From Steroidobacteraceae bacterium (lineage in GTDB: Bacteria > Pseudomonadota > Gammaproteobacteria > Steroidobacterales > Steroidobacteraceae), in the NCBI GenBank assembly GCA_019683695.1, contig JADGHX010000006.1:1-64000 (forward strand): DNA of 64,000 nt, written 5' to 3'. This document shows positions 1 through 8,733 of this stretch, piece by piece (position 1 is the first letter of the stretch; the number at the start of each line of letters is the position of its first letter). Under the pieces are notes generated by a model. It had not been told where the DNA came from. It was given only the letters and a program-made list of their open reading frames with translations, and did not search any database. The position numbers were made by a program, and so were the translations under genes.

Positions 1-258
1 GTGGGCGCGGATATGTTTATAACAGACACCCTGCCCATCAACCTGTTCGGCAGCAACATGAGCAACAGCGACCTGCACAACAACGATCCGTTGCCGAGCG
101 TGGTCGTGGGTCGGGGCGGCGGGCGGATCAAGGGCGGCCAGCACCTGCACTATCCGCAGGACACGCCGCACGCGAACCTGCTGCTGACCCTGCTCCAGCG
201 GGCGAATGTGCCGGTAGAAACGTTCGGCGACGCCACGGGCACGTTTGCGGAGGTCTGA
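1..258 (+). CDS. DUF1552 domain-containing protein, C-terminal fragment (5' end outside window)
   Basis: Ends in GGRIKGGQHLHYPQDTPHANLLLTLLQRANVPVETFGDATGTFAEV, the typical C-terminus of DUF1552 proteins; frame open to the window edge. Confidence 0.72.
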   Translation: MGADMFITDTLPINLFGSNMSNSDLHNNDPLPSVVVGRGGGRIKGGQHLHYPQDTPHANLLLTLLQRANVPVETFGDATGTFAEV

Positions 259-384
259 GATACCTGCGCCGTCCGCGCGTTTTGCGCTTGCGGCGCATTT
301 GCTTGCGGCCGGGCGTCCATCGACAATCCGGCTTGCCGGGGCGGCGCGCCGCCCGGCACCGATCATCACTGCACAGGTTTTTCC

Positions 385-1326
385 ATGAGCGTCTTGTCCC
401 GTCGCCTGTTTCTCGAGCGCACCCTCGGGAGCGCCGCGCTTGCCGCCGCCTCCGGTGCGGGCTCTTCCCTGCTTGCCGCACCCTCGCACGCGCGTGAGGC
501 GGCACACATCACCTCGACCTCGCTCGGCCCCAATCTCAGCCTCATCACGGGCGCGGGCTGCAACATCGTGGCGCTTGGTGCGCCGGAAGGCGCGCTGCTC
601 GTGGACGGCGGGCTTGCGCAGCATTCCTCCGCGCTGCTCAAAGAGGTGAAGCGCACGCTCAACACGTCGCGCGTGAAGGTGCTCTTCAACACGCACTGGC
701 ATCCGGAGCAGACGGGGCTCAACGAGCGCGCCGGCAAGATGGGCGCGACGCTCATCGCGCACGAGAACACGAAGCTCTGGCTCAGCCGCCCGATCCGCAC
801 CTCGTGGCTGCCGAAGCCCTACGGGCCGCTGCCGGAGAAGGCGCGTCCCAGCAAGACGACGTACACGACGGACTCGATCAGCTACGGCGGTGAGGAGATC
901 GAGTACGGCTACATGATCCAGGCGCACACCGATGGCGACATCTACGTGCACTTCAAGAATGCGAACGTGCTGGTCGCCGGGGGCGTGGTCTCCGGCGACG
1001 GCTGGCCGCGGCTCGACTATGAGACCGGCGGATGGATGGGCGGGCTCGTGGCCGGTTACGACCGCCTGCTGAAGGTGGCGGACGCGAACACGCGCGTGGT
1101 GCCCGCGGATGGCCCGATCCTGAGCCGCGGCGATCTCGAGGCGCACCGGAAGATGTACTTCACGCTCTATGAGCGGCTCGTCGCGCTGCTCAACAAGGGA
1201 CTGGGGCCGGACGAAGTCATTGCCGCCGCACCGGCGAAGGGTCTCGCGGACCAGTGGGGCAATCCGGACGCGTTCGTCGAAAGCGCCTTTCGCAGTCTCT
1301 GGGGACATTTCGCGCCCGACGCCTGA
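385..1326 (+). CDS. MBL-fold metallo-hydrolase with Tat-like signal
   Basis: SRRLFLERTLGSAALAAA signal; MBL-like LFNTHWHPEQTG, LVDGG and later AHTDGDIYV segments. Confidence 0.75.
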   Translation: MSVLSRRLFLERTLGSAALAAASGAGSSLLAAPSHAREAAHITSTSLGPNLSLITGAGCNIVALGAPEGALLVDGGLAQHSSALLKEVKRTLNTSRVKVLFNTHWHPEQTGLNERAGKMGATLIAHENTKLWLSRPIRTSWLPKPYGPLPEKARPSKTTYTTDSISYGGEEIEYGYMIQAHTDGDIYVHFKNANVLVAGGVVSGDGWPRLDYETGGWMGGLVAGYDRLLKVADANTRVVPADGPILSRGDLEAHRKMYFTLYERLVALLNKGLGPDEVIAAAPAKGLADQWGNPDAFVESAFRSLWGHFAPDA

Positions 1327-1419
1327 AGTCCGCTCGCGCGCGAGCAAGCACGGCCGTGGCGCACGCCACGGCACGAATACTGCTGTGATCGTCGGGATCC
1401 GCACACACCGGAGACCGAC

Positions 1420-1959
1420 ATGCCAGAGAAACGCACCATCGAAAGAGCCCGGCGCGACCGGCGCGAGGGCAAGGCCCCGACCACGCAGGCCGGAGAGTTC
1501 GTGCGCGAGGAGATGGAGCACATCCGGCGCGGCAAGCACGGCGCGCGCTCTTCGAAGCAGGCGATCGCCATCGGGTTGTCGAAGGCCCGACGCGCCGGCG
1601 TCGACCTGCCCCCGCCCGAGAAGGGTGCCGCTTCGGAAAGAACGCGCCGCAGCGCCACGCGTGACTACGCGCGTGGACATGGTTCCCAGCGGCGGCGCAA
1701 GGCGAGCGCCAAGCGCACGCGCGCGACTACACAGGCACTGAAGCGCGAAGGGCGAGGCGCGGCGTCCCATCGCTCCCTGTCGCGCCAGGCGCGTGCGGCT
1801 GCCCGACGTCGAAGCCGCACCGAAAGATCAGGCGCCGCACGGAAAGCCGCAGGCACTCGCGGCCGCACGCGCACCTCCGCGAGCACGAGCTCACGCGGCG
1901 GTTCACGCAGAACGGGTGCCCGTGGCCCGAGCGCGCGCAGTCCGAGCTTGCGCAGCTGA
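1420..1959 (+). CDS. DUF6496-like small protein with long Arg/Lys/Ala-rich tail
   Basis: N-terminus with EFVREEMEHIRRGKHGARSSKQAIAIGLSKARRAG; strongly basic low-complexity C-terminus; GGAG upstream of ATG. Confidence 0.6.
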   Translation: MPEKRTIERARRDRREGKAPTTQAGEFVREEMEHIRRGKHGARSSKQAIAIGLSKARRAGVDLPPPEKGAASERTRRSATRDYARGHGSQRRRKASAKRTRATTQALKREGRGAASHRSLSRQARAAARRRSRTERSGAARKAAGTRGRTRTSASTSSRGGSRRTGARGPSARSPSLRS

Positions 1960-1960
1960 A

Positions 1961-4183
1961 TCAGCGGCCCTGCGCCGCCGCACCGTTGAGCTCGTTGAGC
2001 AGCTTCGAGATGGTGCCGGCGTCCACGGGCTTGACGAGGTGCGCATCGATGCCGGCTTCGCGCGAGCGCACCTGATGAAACTCCTGCCCCCAGCCCGTGA
2101 GCGCCACGATCATGGGCCGCCGGGGCAGGGGGAGGCTGCGGATGCGCCGCGCGGCCTCGTGACCATCGAGCCCGGGCATGCCGATGTCCATGAAGATGAC
2201 GTCAGGCTCGAACACGCGCGCCGCATGCACCGCCTGGCGCCCATCGCGCGCCTCGTGCACCTCGTGGCCCATGAGGCCGAGCAGCGCCGCCATGGAGTCC
2301 GCCGAATCCACGTCATCGTCCACGACGAGCACGCGCCGGCGCTTGTTCGCCACAGGCGCCTGCTTCTCGGACGAGGGCTCGCCGGCAAGAAGGTCATGCG
2401 CCACGGGCAGCCATAACACGAACGTGCTGCCTTTCCCCACGCCCTCGCTCTCCGCGCTCACCGTGCCGCCGTGCATGGTCACGAGCGCGCGCGTCAGCGC
2501 GAGCCCGATGCCGAGGCCCGTGTCCGTGTGGCCGTTGTCGCGCCGGGCCTGCGCGAACATGTCGAACAGCTTCGAGAGCATCTGCGGCGCGATGCCGATG
2601 CCATTGTCGTGGACGCGGATCTCGACGCCGCCATTCATGCGCCGGGCAGAGAGCTCGATGCGGCCGCCGGCGGGTGTGTAGCGAGCGCTGTTGGCGAGCA
2701 CGTTGCCGATCGCCTGCGCGATGCGCACCGGGTCCACCTCCATCCACACGGGCTCGCTCGGCACATCGATCGTCAGGTCGTGCTGGGCCGCTTCGATCTG
2801 CGGCAGGATGGTCTCCACGGCGCTCTCGATCAGGCGCTGCAGGGTGACTCTTTCGCTTCTCAGAGAGAGCTTGCCTTGCGTCACGCGGCTGATGTCGAGC
2901 AGATCGTCCACGAGCCGCACCAGGTGCCTCAACTGACGGCCCATGACATCGCACGCGCGGCGCTGCGTCGGGTGAGTGAGGCCGGTCAGTGCAAGGATCT
3001 CGAGCCCATTGCGGATGGGTGTGAGCGGGTTGCGCAGCTCGTGCGCGAGTGTGGCCATGAACTCGTCCTTGAGACGGTTCTCGATGCCGAGCTCGGCGGC
3101 CGTGCGACGCAGCTCGGCCTCCTGCAGCTTGCGTTCCGTGATGTCAAGGACAATGCCGACCATGCACTGAGGCTCGCCCTGCGCATCGGGCAGCACCACG
3201 CCGCGCACATCGACCCACTTCGGAGGATTCGCGGCCGCCATCGTGCGGAACTCGCCGGCATAGATCCGATTGCCCTTCGGATCGAGCGAGGCGAGGATGC
3301 CCGCGGCCGCCGCTGTCCGATCTTCGGGATGAATGGACGCGAGGACCTCATCGAGTGTCGCGGAGCCGTTCGCATTCAGGCCGAACTGCCGTCTCACGTT
3401 GGGTGAGCACCGCAGCTGGTCCGGTCCGATGTCCCACTCGAACGTGCCCATCTCCGTCGCCTCCATGGCGAGACGCAGGCGCTGCTCGCTCCGCTGGAGT
3501 GCGTCGGCGATGCGCTTGCGCTCTTCCACTTCGAGCGACAGCTCCACGTTGCGCGTCTGCACTTCGTCGTGAATGCGCTCGAAGAGCGTGCGGTGGGCCT
3601 CGAAGGCGCGCAGTGCGGAGACGGTCCGGCACGTCGCTCCGGCGACGTCCGCGAGCGTCGTGATGAGGCGCGCGTCCTCGGAATCGAAGCGCTTGTGCGT
3701 ATCGTGCGTGAGCGCCCAGAGCGTGCCGATGGTCTTCATGCCCTCGTGCACCGGCACGAGCAGCGCCTCTTCGATGTGCGGGGAAACGTCGTTCAGGCAG
3801 GCGTAGAAGCGGGCGGGTCGGTCGAGGAGAACGAGGTGATCCTGCTCCACCACGAGTCCGCATGGGCTCTCGTCCGAAGGCTTGAGCTCAGGCGTATGGC
3901 CGACGACCGCGCCGGCAAGCGCACGCCAGCGGAACCTCAGGCCATCGTCGCTGTGCTCGAGGACACTGATACCGGCGGACCCGGCCTCACAGAGCTCGAG
4001 CACCGTGTCCGCAATGGCCTGCAACGTGTGCTCGGGGCGATCCGCGAGCACGCGCGTGAGGTGCGCCAGTGCGCGACTTTCCGCGTCGTATCGGGCGGGA
4101 CGATGGGCGCGCTTCTCGAGCTCCGCAGTCGCCGCAACGATGGGGGACTGCGGCGTTCGTTCGGCACGGGAAGCGCTTGTCAT
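1961..4183 (-). CDS. Hybrid sensor histidine kinase (GAF-PAS-HisKA-HATPase-REC)
   Basis: H-box FMATLAHELRNPLTPIRNGLEIL, N/G boxes, C-terminal REC (VLVVDDDVDSADS...VIFMDIGMPGLDG...HLVKP). Confidence 0.88.
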   Translation of the reverse strand: MTSASRAERTPQSPIVAATAELEKRAHRPARYDAESRALAHLTRVLADRPEHTLQAIADTVLELCEAGSAGISVLEHSDDGLRFRWRALAGAVVGHTPELKPSDESPCGLVVEQDHLVLLDRPARFYACLNDVSPHIEEALLVPVHEGMKTIGTLWALTHDTHKRFDSEDARLITTLADVAGATCRTVSALRAFEAHRTLFERIHDEVQTRNVELSLEVEERKRIADALQRSEQRLRLAMEATEMGTFEWDIGPDQLRCSPNVRRQFGLNANGSATLDEVLASIHPEDRTAAAAGILASLDPKGNRIYAGEFRTMAAANPPKWVDVRGVVLPDAQGEPQCMVGIVLDITERKLQEAELRRTAAELGIENRLKDEFMATLAHELRNPLTPIRNGLEILALTGLTHPTQRRACDVMGRQLRHLVRLVDDLLDISRVTQGKLSLRSERVTLQRLIESAVETILPQIEAAQHDLTIDVPSEPVWMEVDPVRIAQAIGNVLANSARYTPAGGRIELSARRMNGGVEIRVHDNGIGIAPQMLSKLFDMFAQARRDNGHTDTGLGIGLALTRALVTMHGGTVSAESEGVGKGSTFVLWLPVAHDLLAGEPSSEKQAPVANKRRRVLVVDDDVDSADSMAALLGLMGHEVHEARDGRQAVHAARVFEPDVIFMDIGMPGLDGHEAARRIRSLPLPRRPMIVALTGWGQEFHQVRSREAGIDAHLVKPVDAGTISKLLNELNGAAAQGR

Positions 4184-4274
4184 GGATGGGGCCCTCGGAC
4201 AGCTCGCCGGTCCCCCGTTTGACGGACCTGTTGTTCGTCGCCTTGACAGGCGCAATTCTCGTGCCGCGCGAGAA

Positions 4275-4460
4275 CTACGACGCGTCGGGTGTCTCCCGAA
4301 GCTCCGTGTCCTGCTTGCTCCACGTGTGGATGCGCCCGCACGCGGGGCACCGGAGCACGTTGGCCTCGAACACGGCGCTCTCGAACTCCGCCCGGTCCAT
4401 CACGATACCGGTGGGAACGCGGCGTCCCGTGGTCGGGCACACGATGGTCACCATGCCCAT
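4275..4460 (-). CDS. Small zinc-ribbon-like protein (61 aa)
   Basis: CPTTGR and CPACGRIH cysteine pairs; AGGAGG upstream of ATG; located between two kinase genes on the same strand. Confidence 0.6.
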   Translation of the reverse strand: MGMVTIVCPTTGRRVPTGIVMDRAEFESAVFEANVLRCPACGRIHTWSKQDTELRETPDAS

Positions 4461-4596
4461 CCTGTTGCAATCCTCCTGATCTCAGCCCATGCCAGGGTGC
4501 GGCACTACGCCACGGCGCGTGGCGCGGTGGCGTGATCGGAGTCTAGATGGCGGGCGCGCGGGAGGAGACCCGGCCCGAAAAAGGTGCGCAGGCGCG

Positions 4597-6171
4597 TTAT
4601 TGTGTGAAGCCGTTCCGCCTGCGGCCGAATACGCTCGCGATGAGGCGATTCACGACCTCCATGTCCGTGGGCTTCACGATCTGCTCGTCGAATGCGCTCA
4701 TGTCGAGGCGGCCCCGCAGCTCCGCGGGGTTCCACCCGGTGAGCGCGATGACGAGCACGCCGTCGCGCAGGGCCCACGCCCGCCGCCTGATCTCGCGCGC
4801 GACTTCGTGGCCTTCGCGGCCGGGCATGCCCACATCCAGCAGCGCGACCTGCGGATGAAGCCGGTCCGCGACGCGAAGGGCTTCCTCGCCATCCAGTGCG
4901 ACGGCGACTTCGTGGCCATACATGCGGAGCGTGAGTGCAATGGCTTCGGCAACGTCCGCATTGTCATCGGCGACGAGGATACGCAGCGGGCGATCCGTGG
5001 AGAGGGTGACGTCTGCTCTCGCGGGCGGTTCGGCAGCGCTGGAGGGTTGTTCCGCGAGCGGCAGGCGCACCACGAACTCGCTTCCGTGCCCCAGCCCTTC
5101 GCTGTACGCCTCGGCGGAGCCACCGTGCAGCTCCGCGATGCGCCGGACGAGCGCGAGACCGATGCCAAGCCCGCCGCGCGCATGAGCCAGTGACGCATCG
5201 ACCTGATAAAAGGCATCGAATACATGCGGCAGATCCGCCGCAGTGATGCCGATGCCCGAATCGCGCACGCGGATCACCGCCCATTGGCTGGAGCGCTCCA
5301 CCGCGATGGCAATGCTGCCGCGCTCGGGTGTGTACTTCGCCGCGTTCGTGAGGATGTTCGCGAACACCTGCGCGAGCCGGACCTTGTCGCCTTCCACTTC
5401 GAGGCGCTCGTGTGGCAGATGGATGTGAAGGTCGTGATGCTTGCTCGTGAAGGACGCGCGCACGGCATCCAGCGCACCCATCAGGCAGGCACACACATCC
5501 AGGCGCTCGCGCTGCAGCTCGAGCCGATCACGGATGATGCGGCTCACGTCGAGCAGATCGTCCACGAGACGCGCAAGGTGCGAGGCCTGGCGGCGAATCA
5601 TGTCCACGCACGCGCTCATCTGATTGCTCTCGAGATGGGCGTTGCGCAGCAGGTGCGCCGCAGTTCCGATCGCGGTGAGCGGGTTGCGCAACTCATGGGC
5701 GAGCGTTGCGAGGAAATCGTCCTTGCGGCGGTCCGCCGCCGCCAGGGCATCGACCGCCTGCTTGTGCGCGGTGATATCCACCACCGCGCCGGAGACGCGC
5801 ACGGGAACGCCGACGTCATCGCGCACCACCGTGCCGTGAAGCTCCACCCACAGCGGCTGCTGCGCCGTGCTGCACACCGCGCGGAAATGTTGGATGAAGG
5901 GCTCGCCGCGCCGAGTGGCCGCCCTCACGCGGGACAGCAGCGTGCGGCGATCTTCAGGATGCACGAGGCGCAATGCGCGCTTCAGCGGAAGCGGCGAGGG
6001 GATGGGGCCGTAAACTTCCGCGGGTGTGTGATGTGTGAGCAGGCCGGTTTGCGGTGCGTAGTCCCACGCGATGACGCGTGAGAGGCGCAGCGCGTGAGTC
6101 AGCGTGGAGAAGGTTCGGCAACCCGCCGCGCACGAGTTGCTGTTCGATTCCCGAGCATCAGCCTCATCCAT
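4597..6171 (-). CDS. Hybrid sensor histidine kinase (PAS-HisKA-HATPase-REC)
   Basis: FLATLAHELRNPLTAIGTAAHLL H-box; HATPase motifs; C-terminal REC domain (ILVADDNADVAEA...LLDVGMPG). Confidence 0.87.
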   Translation of the reverse strand: MDEADARESNSNSCAAGCRTFSTLTHALRLSRVIAWDYAPQTGLLTHHTPAEVYGPIPSPLPLKRALRLVHPEDRRTLLSRVRAATRRGEPFIQHFRAVCSTAQQPLWVELHGTVVRDDVGVPVRVSGAVVDITAHKQAVDALAAADRRKDDFLATLAHELRNPLTAIGTAAHLLRNAHLESNQMSACVDMIRRQASHLARLVDDLLDVSRIIRDRLELQRERLDVCACLMGALDAVRASFTSKHHDLHIHLPHERLEVEGDKVRLAQVFANILTNAAKYTPERGSIAIAVERSSQWAVIRVRDSGIGITAADLPHVFDAFYQVDASLAHARGGLGIGLALVRRIAELHGGSAEAYSEGLGHGSEFVVRLPLAEQPSSAAEPPARADVTLSTDRPLRILVADDNADVAEAIALTLRMYGHEVAVALDGEEALRVADRLHPQVALLDVGMPGREGHEVAREIRRRAWALRDGVLVIALTGWNPAELRGRLDMSAFDEQIVKPTDMEVVNRLIASVFGRRRNGFTQ

Positions 6172-6479
6172 AGCCGACTCCGAACACCCTTCTTCCCGCG
6201 CGGGCAGCGGACAGAGGCCGCACACGCAAGCGCGGCGGACGCACGCCACGATGCGCTCGACCGCTCAATGACAGGCTCGTTTCCCGAATGGCAGCCCGAA
6301 TCCGGGCAGCGCTAGCCTGCGAGAAGCGCTGCGGAGGTGTCAAGGTGCACGAATGGTCGTGATCTCTTCCGCAGACGATGGCGTCGCACGTACGCTGCCA
6401 CGGTGGGTGCGCAGAACCGCAAAGCTGTTCACGCGATGTATCACAGGTGAGTCGGCGGCATCGCCGCCACGGAACGGAC

Positions 6480-7259
6480 ATGAAAATCGCCACCTTCAAT
6501 GTCAACGGCATCGCGAGCCGTCTGCCCAATCTGCTCGAATGGCTCATGCAGGAGAGCCCCGATGTGGCCTGCCTGCAGGAGCTCAAGGCGCCGGATGACC
6601 GTTTCCCGGGCGTGACGCTCCGTGGTGTGGGTTACGGTGCCGTCTGGCACGGACAGCCCTCGTGGAATGGTGTCGCCATTCTTGCGAAAGGCGCCACGCC
6701 CGTGGAGATCCGGCGCGGGTTGCCCGGCGATCCGGATGACACGCACAGCCGGTATATCGAAGCGGATGTGCACGGCGTGCGGGTGGCGTGCCTGTATCTG
6801 CCGAACGGCAATCCGCAGCCCGGGCCGAAATTCGACTACAAGCTCGCTTGGTTCGAGCGGTTGATTGCGCACGCGCAGGGCCTGCATGCATTGAAGACGC
6901 CCGTCGTGCTGTGCGGTGACTTCAATGTCGTGCCCACGGACGAAGACATCTACAACCCGAAGTCCTGGCGCAAGGACGCGCTGCTGCAGCCCGCAACCCG
7001 CGCTGCATATCAGAAGCTTTTGTCACAAGGGTGGGTGGATGCGATTCGCGCGCGCCATCCGGGCGAGCGCATCTATACGTTCTGGGACTACTTCCGCGAT
7101 CACTGGCCGCGCAACGCCGGGCTGCGCATCGATCACCTGCTGCTGAATGACGCCGCCGCGCAGCTTCTCGTCGACGCGAACGTGCATACCTGGGTTCGAG
7201 GCCAGCCGCACGCGAGCGATCATGCGCCCGCATGGGTCGAGCTTCGCGACGTGACGTGA
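6480..7259 (+). CDS. xth: Exodeoxyribonuclease III
   Basis: MKIATFNVNGIASRLPNLLEWL, LQELKAPDD, CGDFNVVPTDEDIYNP, RIDHLLL and ASDHAPAWVEL motifs. Confidence 0.92.
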   Translation: MKIATFNVNGIASRLPNLLEWLMQESPDVACLQELKAPDDRFPGVTLRGVGYGAVWHGQPSWNGVAILAKGATPVEIRRGLPGDPDDTHSRYIEADVHGVRVACLYLPNGNPQPGPKFDYKLAWFERLIAHAQGLHALKTPVVLCGDFNVVPTDEDIYNPKSWRKDALLQPATRAAYQKLLSQGWVDAIRARHPGERIYTFWDYFRDHWPRNAGLRIDHLLLNDAAAQLLVDANVHTWVRGQPHASDHAPAWVELRDVT

Positions 7260-7343
7260 TCCCGCCACGGCTCGGACCACGCTCGCAAGGAATACGGGTT
7301 GCTCGCAATGCGGTATCGACACCCCTTTTTGAGGAGCGCGGAC

Positions 7344-7910
7344 ATGGATAACAGACTTTCGTCCTGGACGGCGGGACTCGCAGCGTTGTTGTGTGCTTCA
7401 GCGCTGGCGGCGGGCGCTGAGGAGCACGCCTCGCGATCGGCCAAATCCGATCCCCAGAGCTTTGTCCAGAACGCGGCGCAGGACGGCATGCTTGAAGTGG
7501 AGCTCGGCAAGATCGCGCAGCAGAAATCGCAAGACCCGCAGGTGCAGAAGTTCGGCGCCCGCATGGTGAAGGACCACGGCAAGGCCAATGCGGAGCTCGC
7601 CTCGATCGCGAAACAGCAGAATCTCGAGGTTCCGACGCAGCTCGACCGCAAGCATCAGAAGATGGTGCAGGAGATGCGCGACAAGTCCGGCACGGAATTC
7701 GATCTGGCTTATGCCGAGCACATGGCCAAGGACCACAGCAAGGCGGTCGATTTGTTCAAGGAGGCGAGCCGCAGCGACGATCCGCAGATCGCGGGCTTTG
7801 CGAAGAAGACGCTCCCGACGCTCGAGGAGCACAAGTCGATGGCGGACTCCATGGTTACGGAAACGCGCACTGCGGCTGCGAAGGATTCGGAGACGCCTGC
7901 GCGCAGGTAG
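7344..7910 (+). CDS. DUF4142 domain-containing protein (exported)
   Basis: Signal peptide followed by DUF4142-like FVQNAAQDGMLEVELGKIAQQKSQDPQVQKFGARMVKDHGKAN. Confidence 0.83.
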   Translation: MDNRLSSWTAGLAALLCASALAAGAEEHASRSAKSDPQSFVQNAAQDGMLEVELGKIAQQKSQDPQVQKFGARMVKDHGKANAELASIAKQQNLEVPTQLDRKHQKMVQEMRDKSGTEFDLAYAEHMAKDHSKAVDLFKEASRSDDPQIAGFAKKTLPTLEEHKSMADSMVTETRTAAAKDSETPARR

Positions 7911-7976
7911 CGTTTCGGAAGCGCTGCCGCGCATGCGGGCGGCGTGACGGCGGCGCCAGGATCATCGGGGCTGCGG

Positions 7977-8201
7977 CTAGGGCGATGTTGAATCGTGGGG
8001 CACGCCCTCGTTCGGTTCCTCGCCGGCGTCGCCGTGCTTTCCTTCGTCCGCGGGTCTGTCGCGGTAGCGCGCGCGAGTGGCCGCTTGCTCATCGTTTCCG
8101 GTGAACGGGGAGGGCGGCGCGTCGTCGGGTTGCTGCGGAGAGGGCACGGGCGTGTCGGGCGGAGGCGTCGGCACGGGTATCGGACGTTCGTTGCGAGCCA
8201 T
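7977..8201 (-). CDS. Small Pro/Asp-rich hypothetical protein
   Basis: 74-aa ORF with GGAG upstream of ATG; low complexity, no recognised family. Confidence 0.45.
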   Translation of the reverse strand: MARNERPIPVPTPPPDTPVPSPQQPDDAPPSPFTGNDEQAATRARYRDRPADEGKHGDAGEEPNEGVPHDSTSP

Positions 8202-8330
8202 GAGGTGCTCCGGTGGGACGTGTTCCCGTGTGTCGTAGCAAAGGTCGCGCCGAGCCCGATTGAGGCACTCGCGCTCGGTCGTCCTCTGAAAGGCGTGGTC
8301 TGCTCGCCTTGTGCCGCGTTGGGACGGGTT

Positions 8331-8643
8331 GGCTTCGTTCGTGAAGAGGCGTGGCTTCGGTGGGGCGGCGATCGGCCGCGAGAGGGTGTGCCGCTCGCAA
8401 CCGGCGCGCGGGAGCGGCTGGTGCAGTAGATGGCCGCCGCCCGGTGCTTGTCTGAAGGGGGGAGTGGGCGGGCGAGTTGTTCAAAAGCTTCGGTGACGAA
8501 ACGCGCGGGCGGCTGTGTGCCTGCGCGCCGGAAGCTCCCGTCACACCCTCGCACGTCCGCTCGCCTCGTGCCGCATTCTGGCGCTCTGGCTTCGTTCGCT
8601 AAGAGTCGTGCCGCGTTGGGGGTGTGGCTTCGTTCGCGAAGAG
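8331..8643. repeat. Dispersed repeat, copy A (~313 bp), bordered by ~40-bp units
   Basis: Collinear near-identity with 54388-54753, including a 57-bp exact match (8517-8573 = 54573-54629). Confidence 0.85.
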
Positions 8644-8733
8644 AAGCCCAAGCCCCCAAGCGAGCTCCGCCGCTGGTGGCTCACGGAGTCGTCGCTCACT
8701 CGCGTGAGCGCCATGTCTCACGTGTGCCGCGTG

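Noticed and set aside
8331-8643. CRISPR array or coding gene at the repeat region
   Set aside because: The 40-bp units are contiguous and diverged without spacers, no cas genes are present, and ORFs in different frames conflict.
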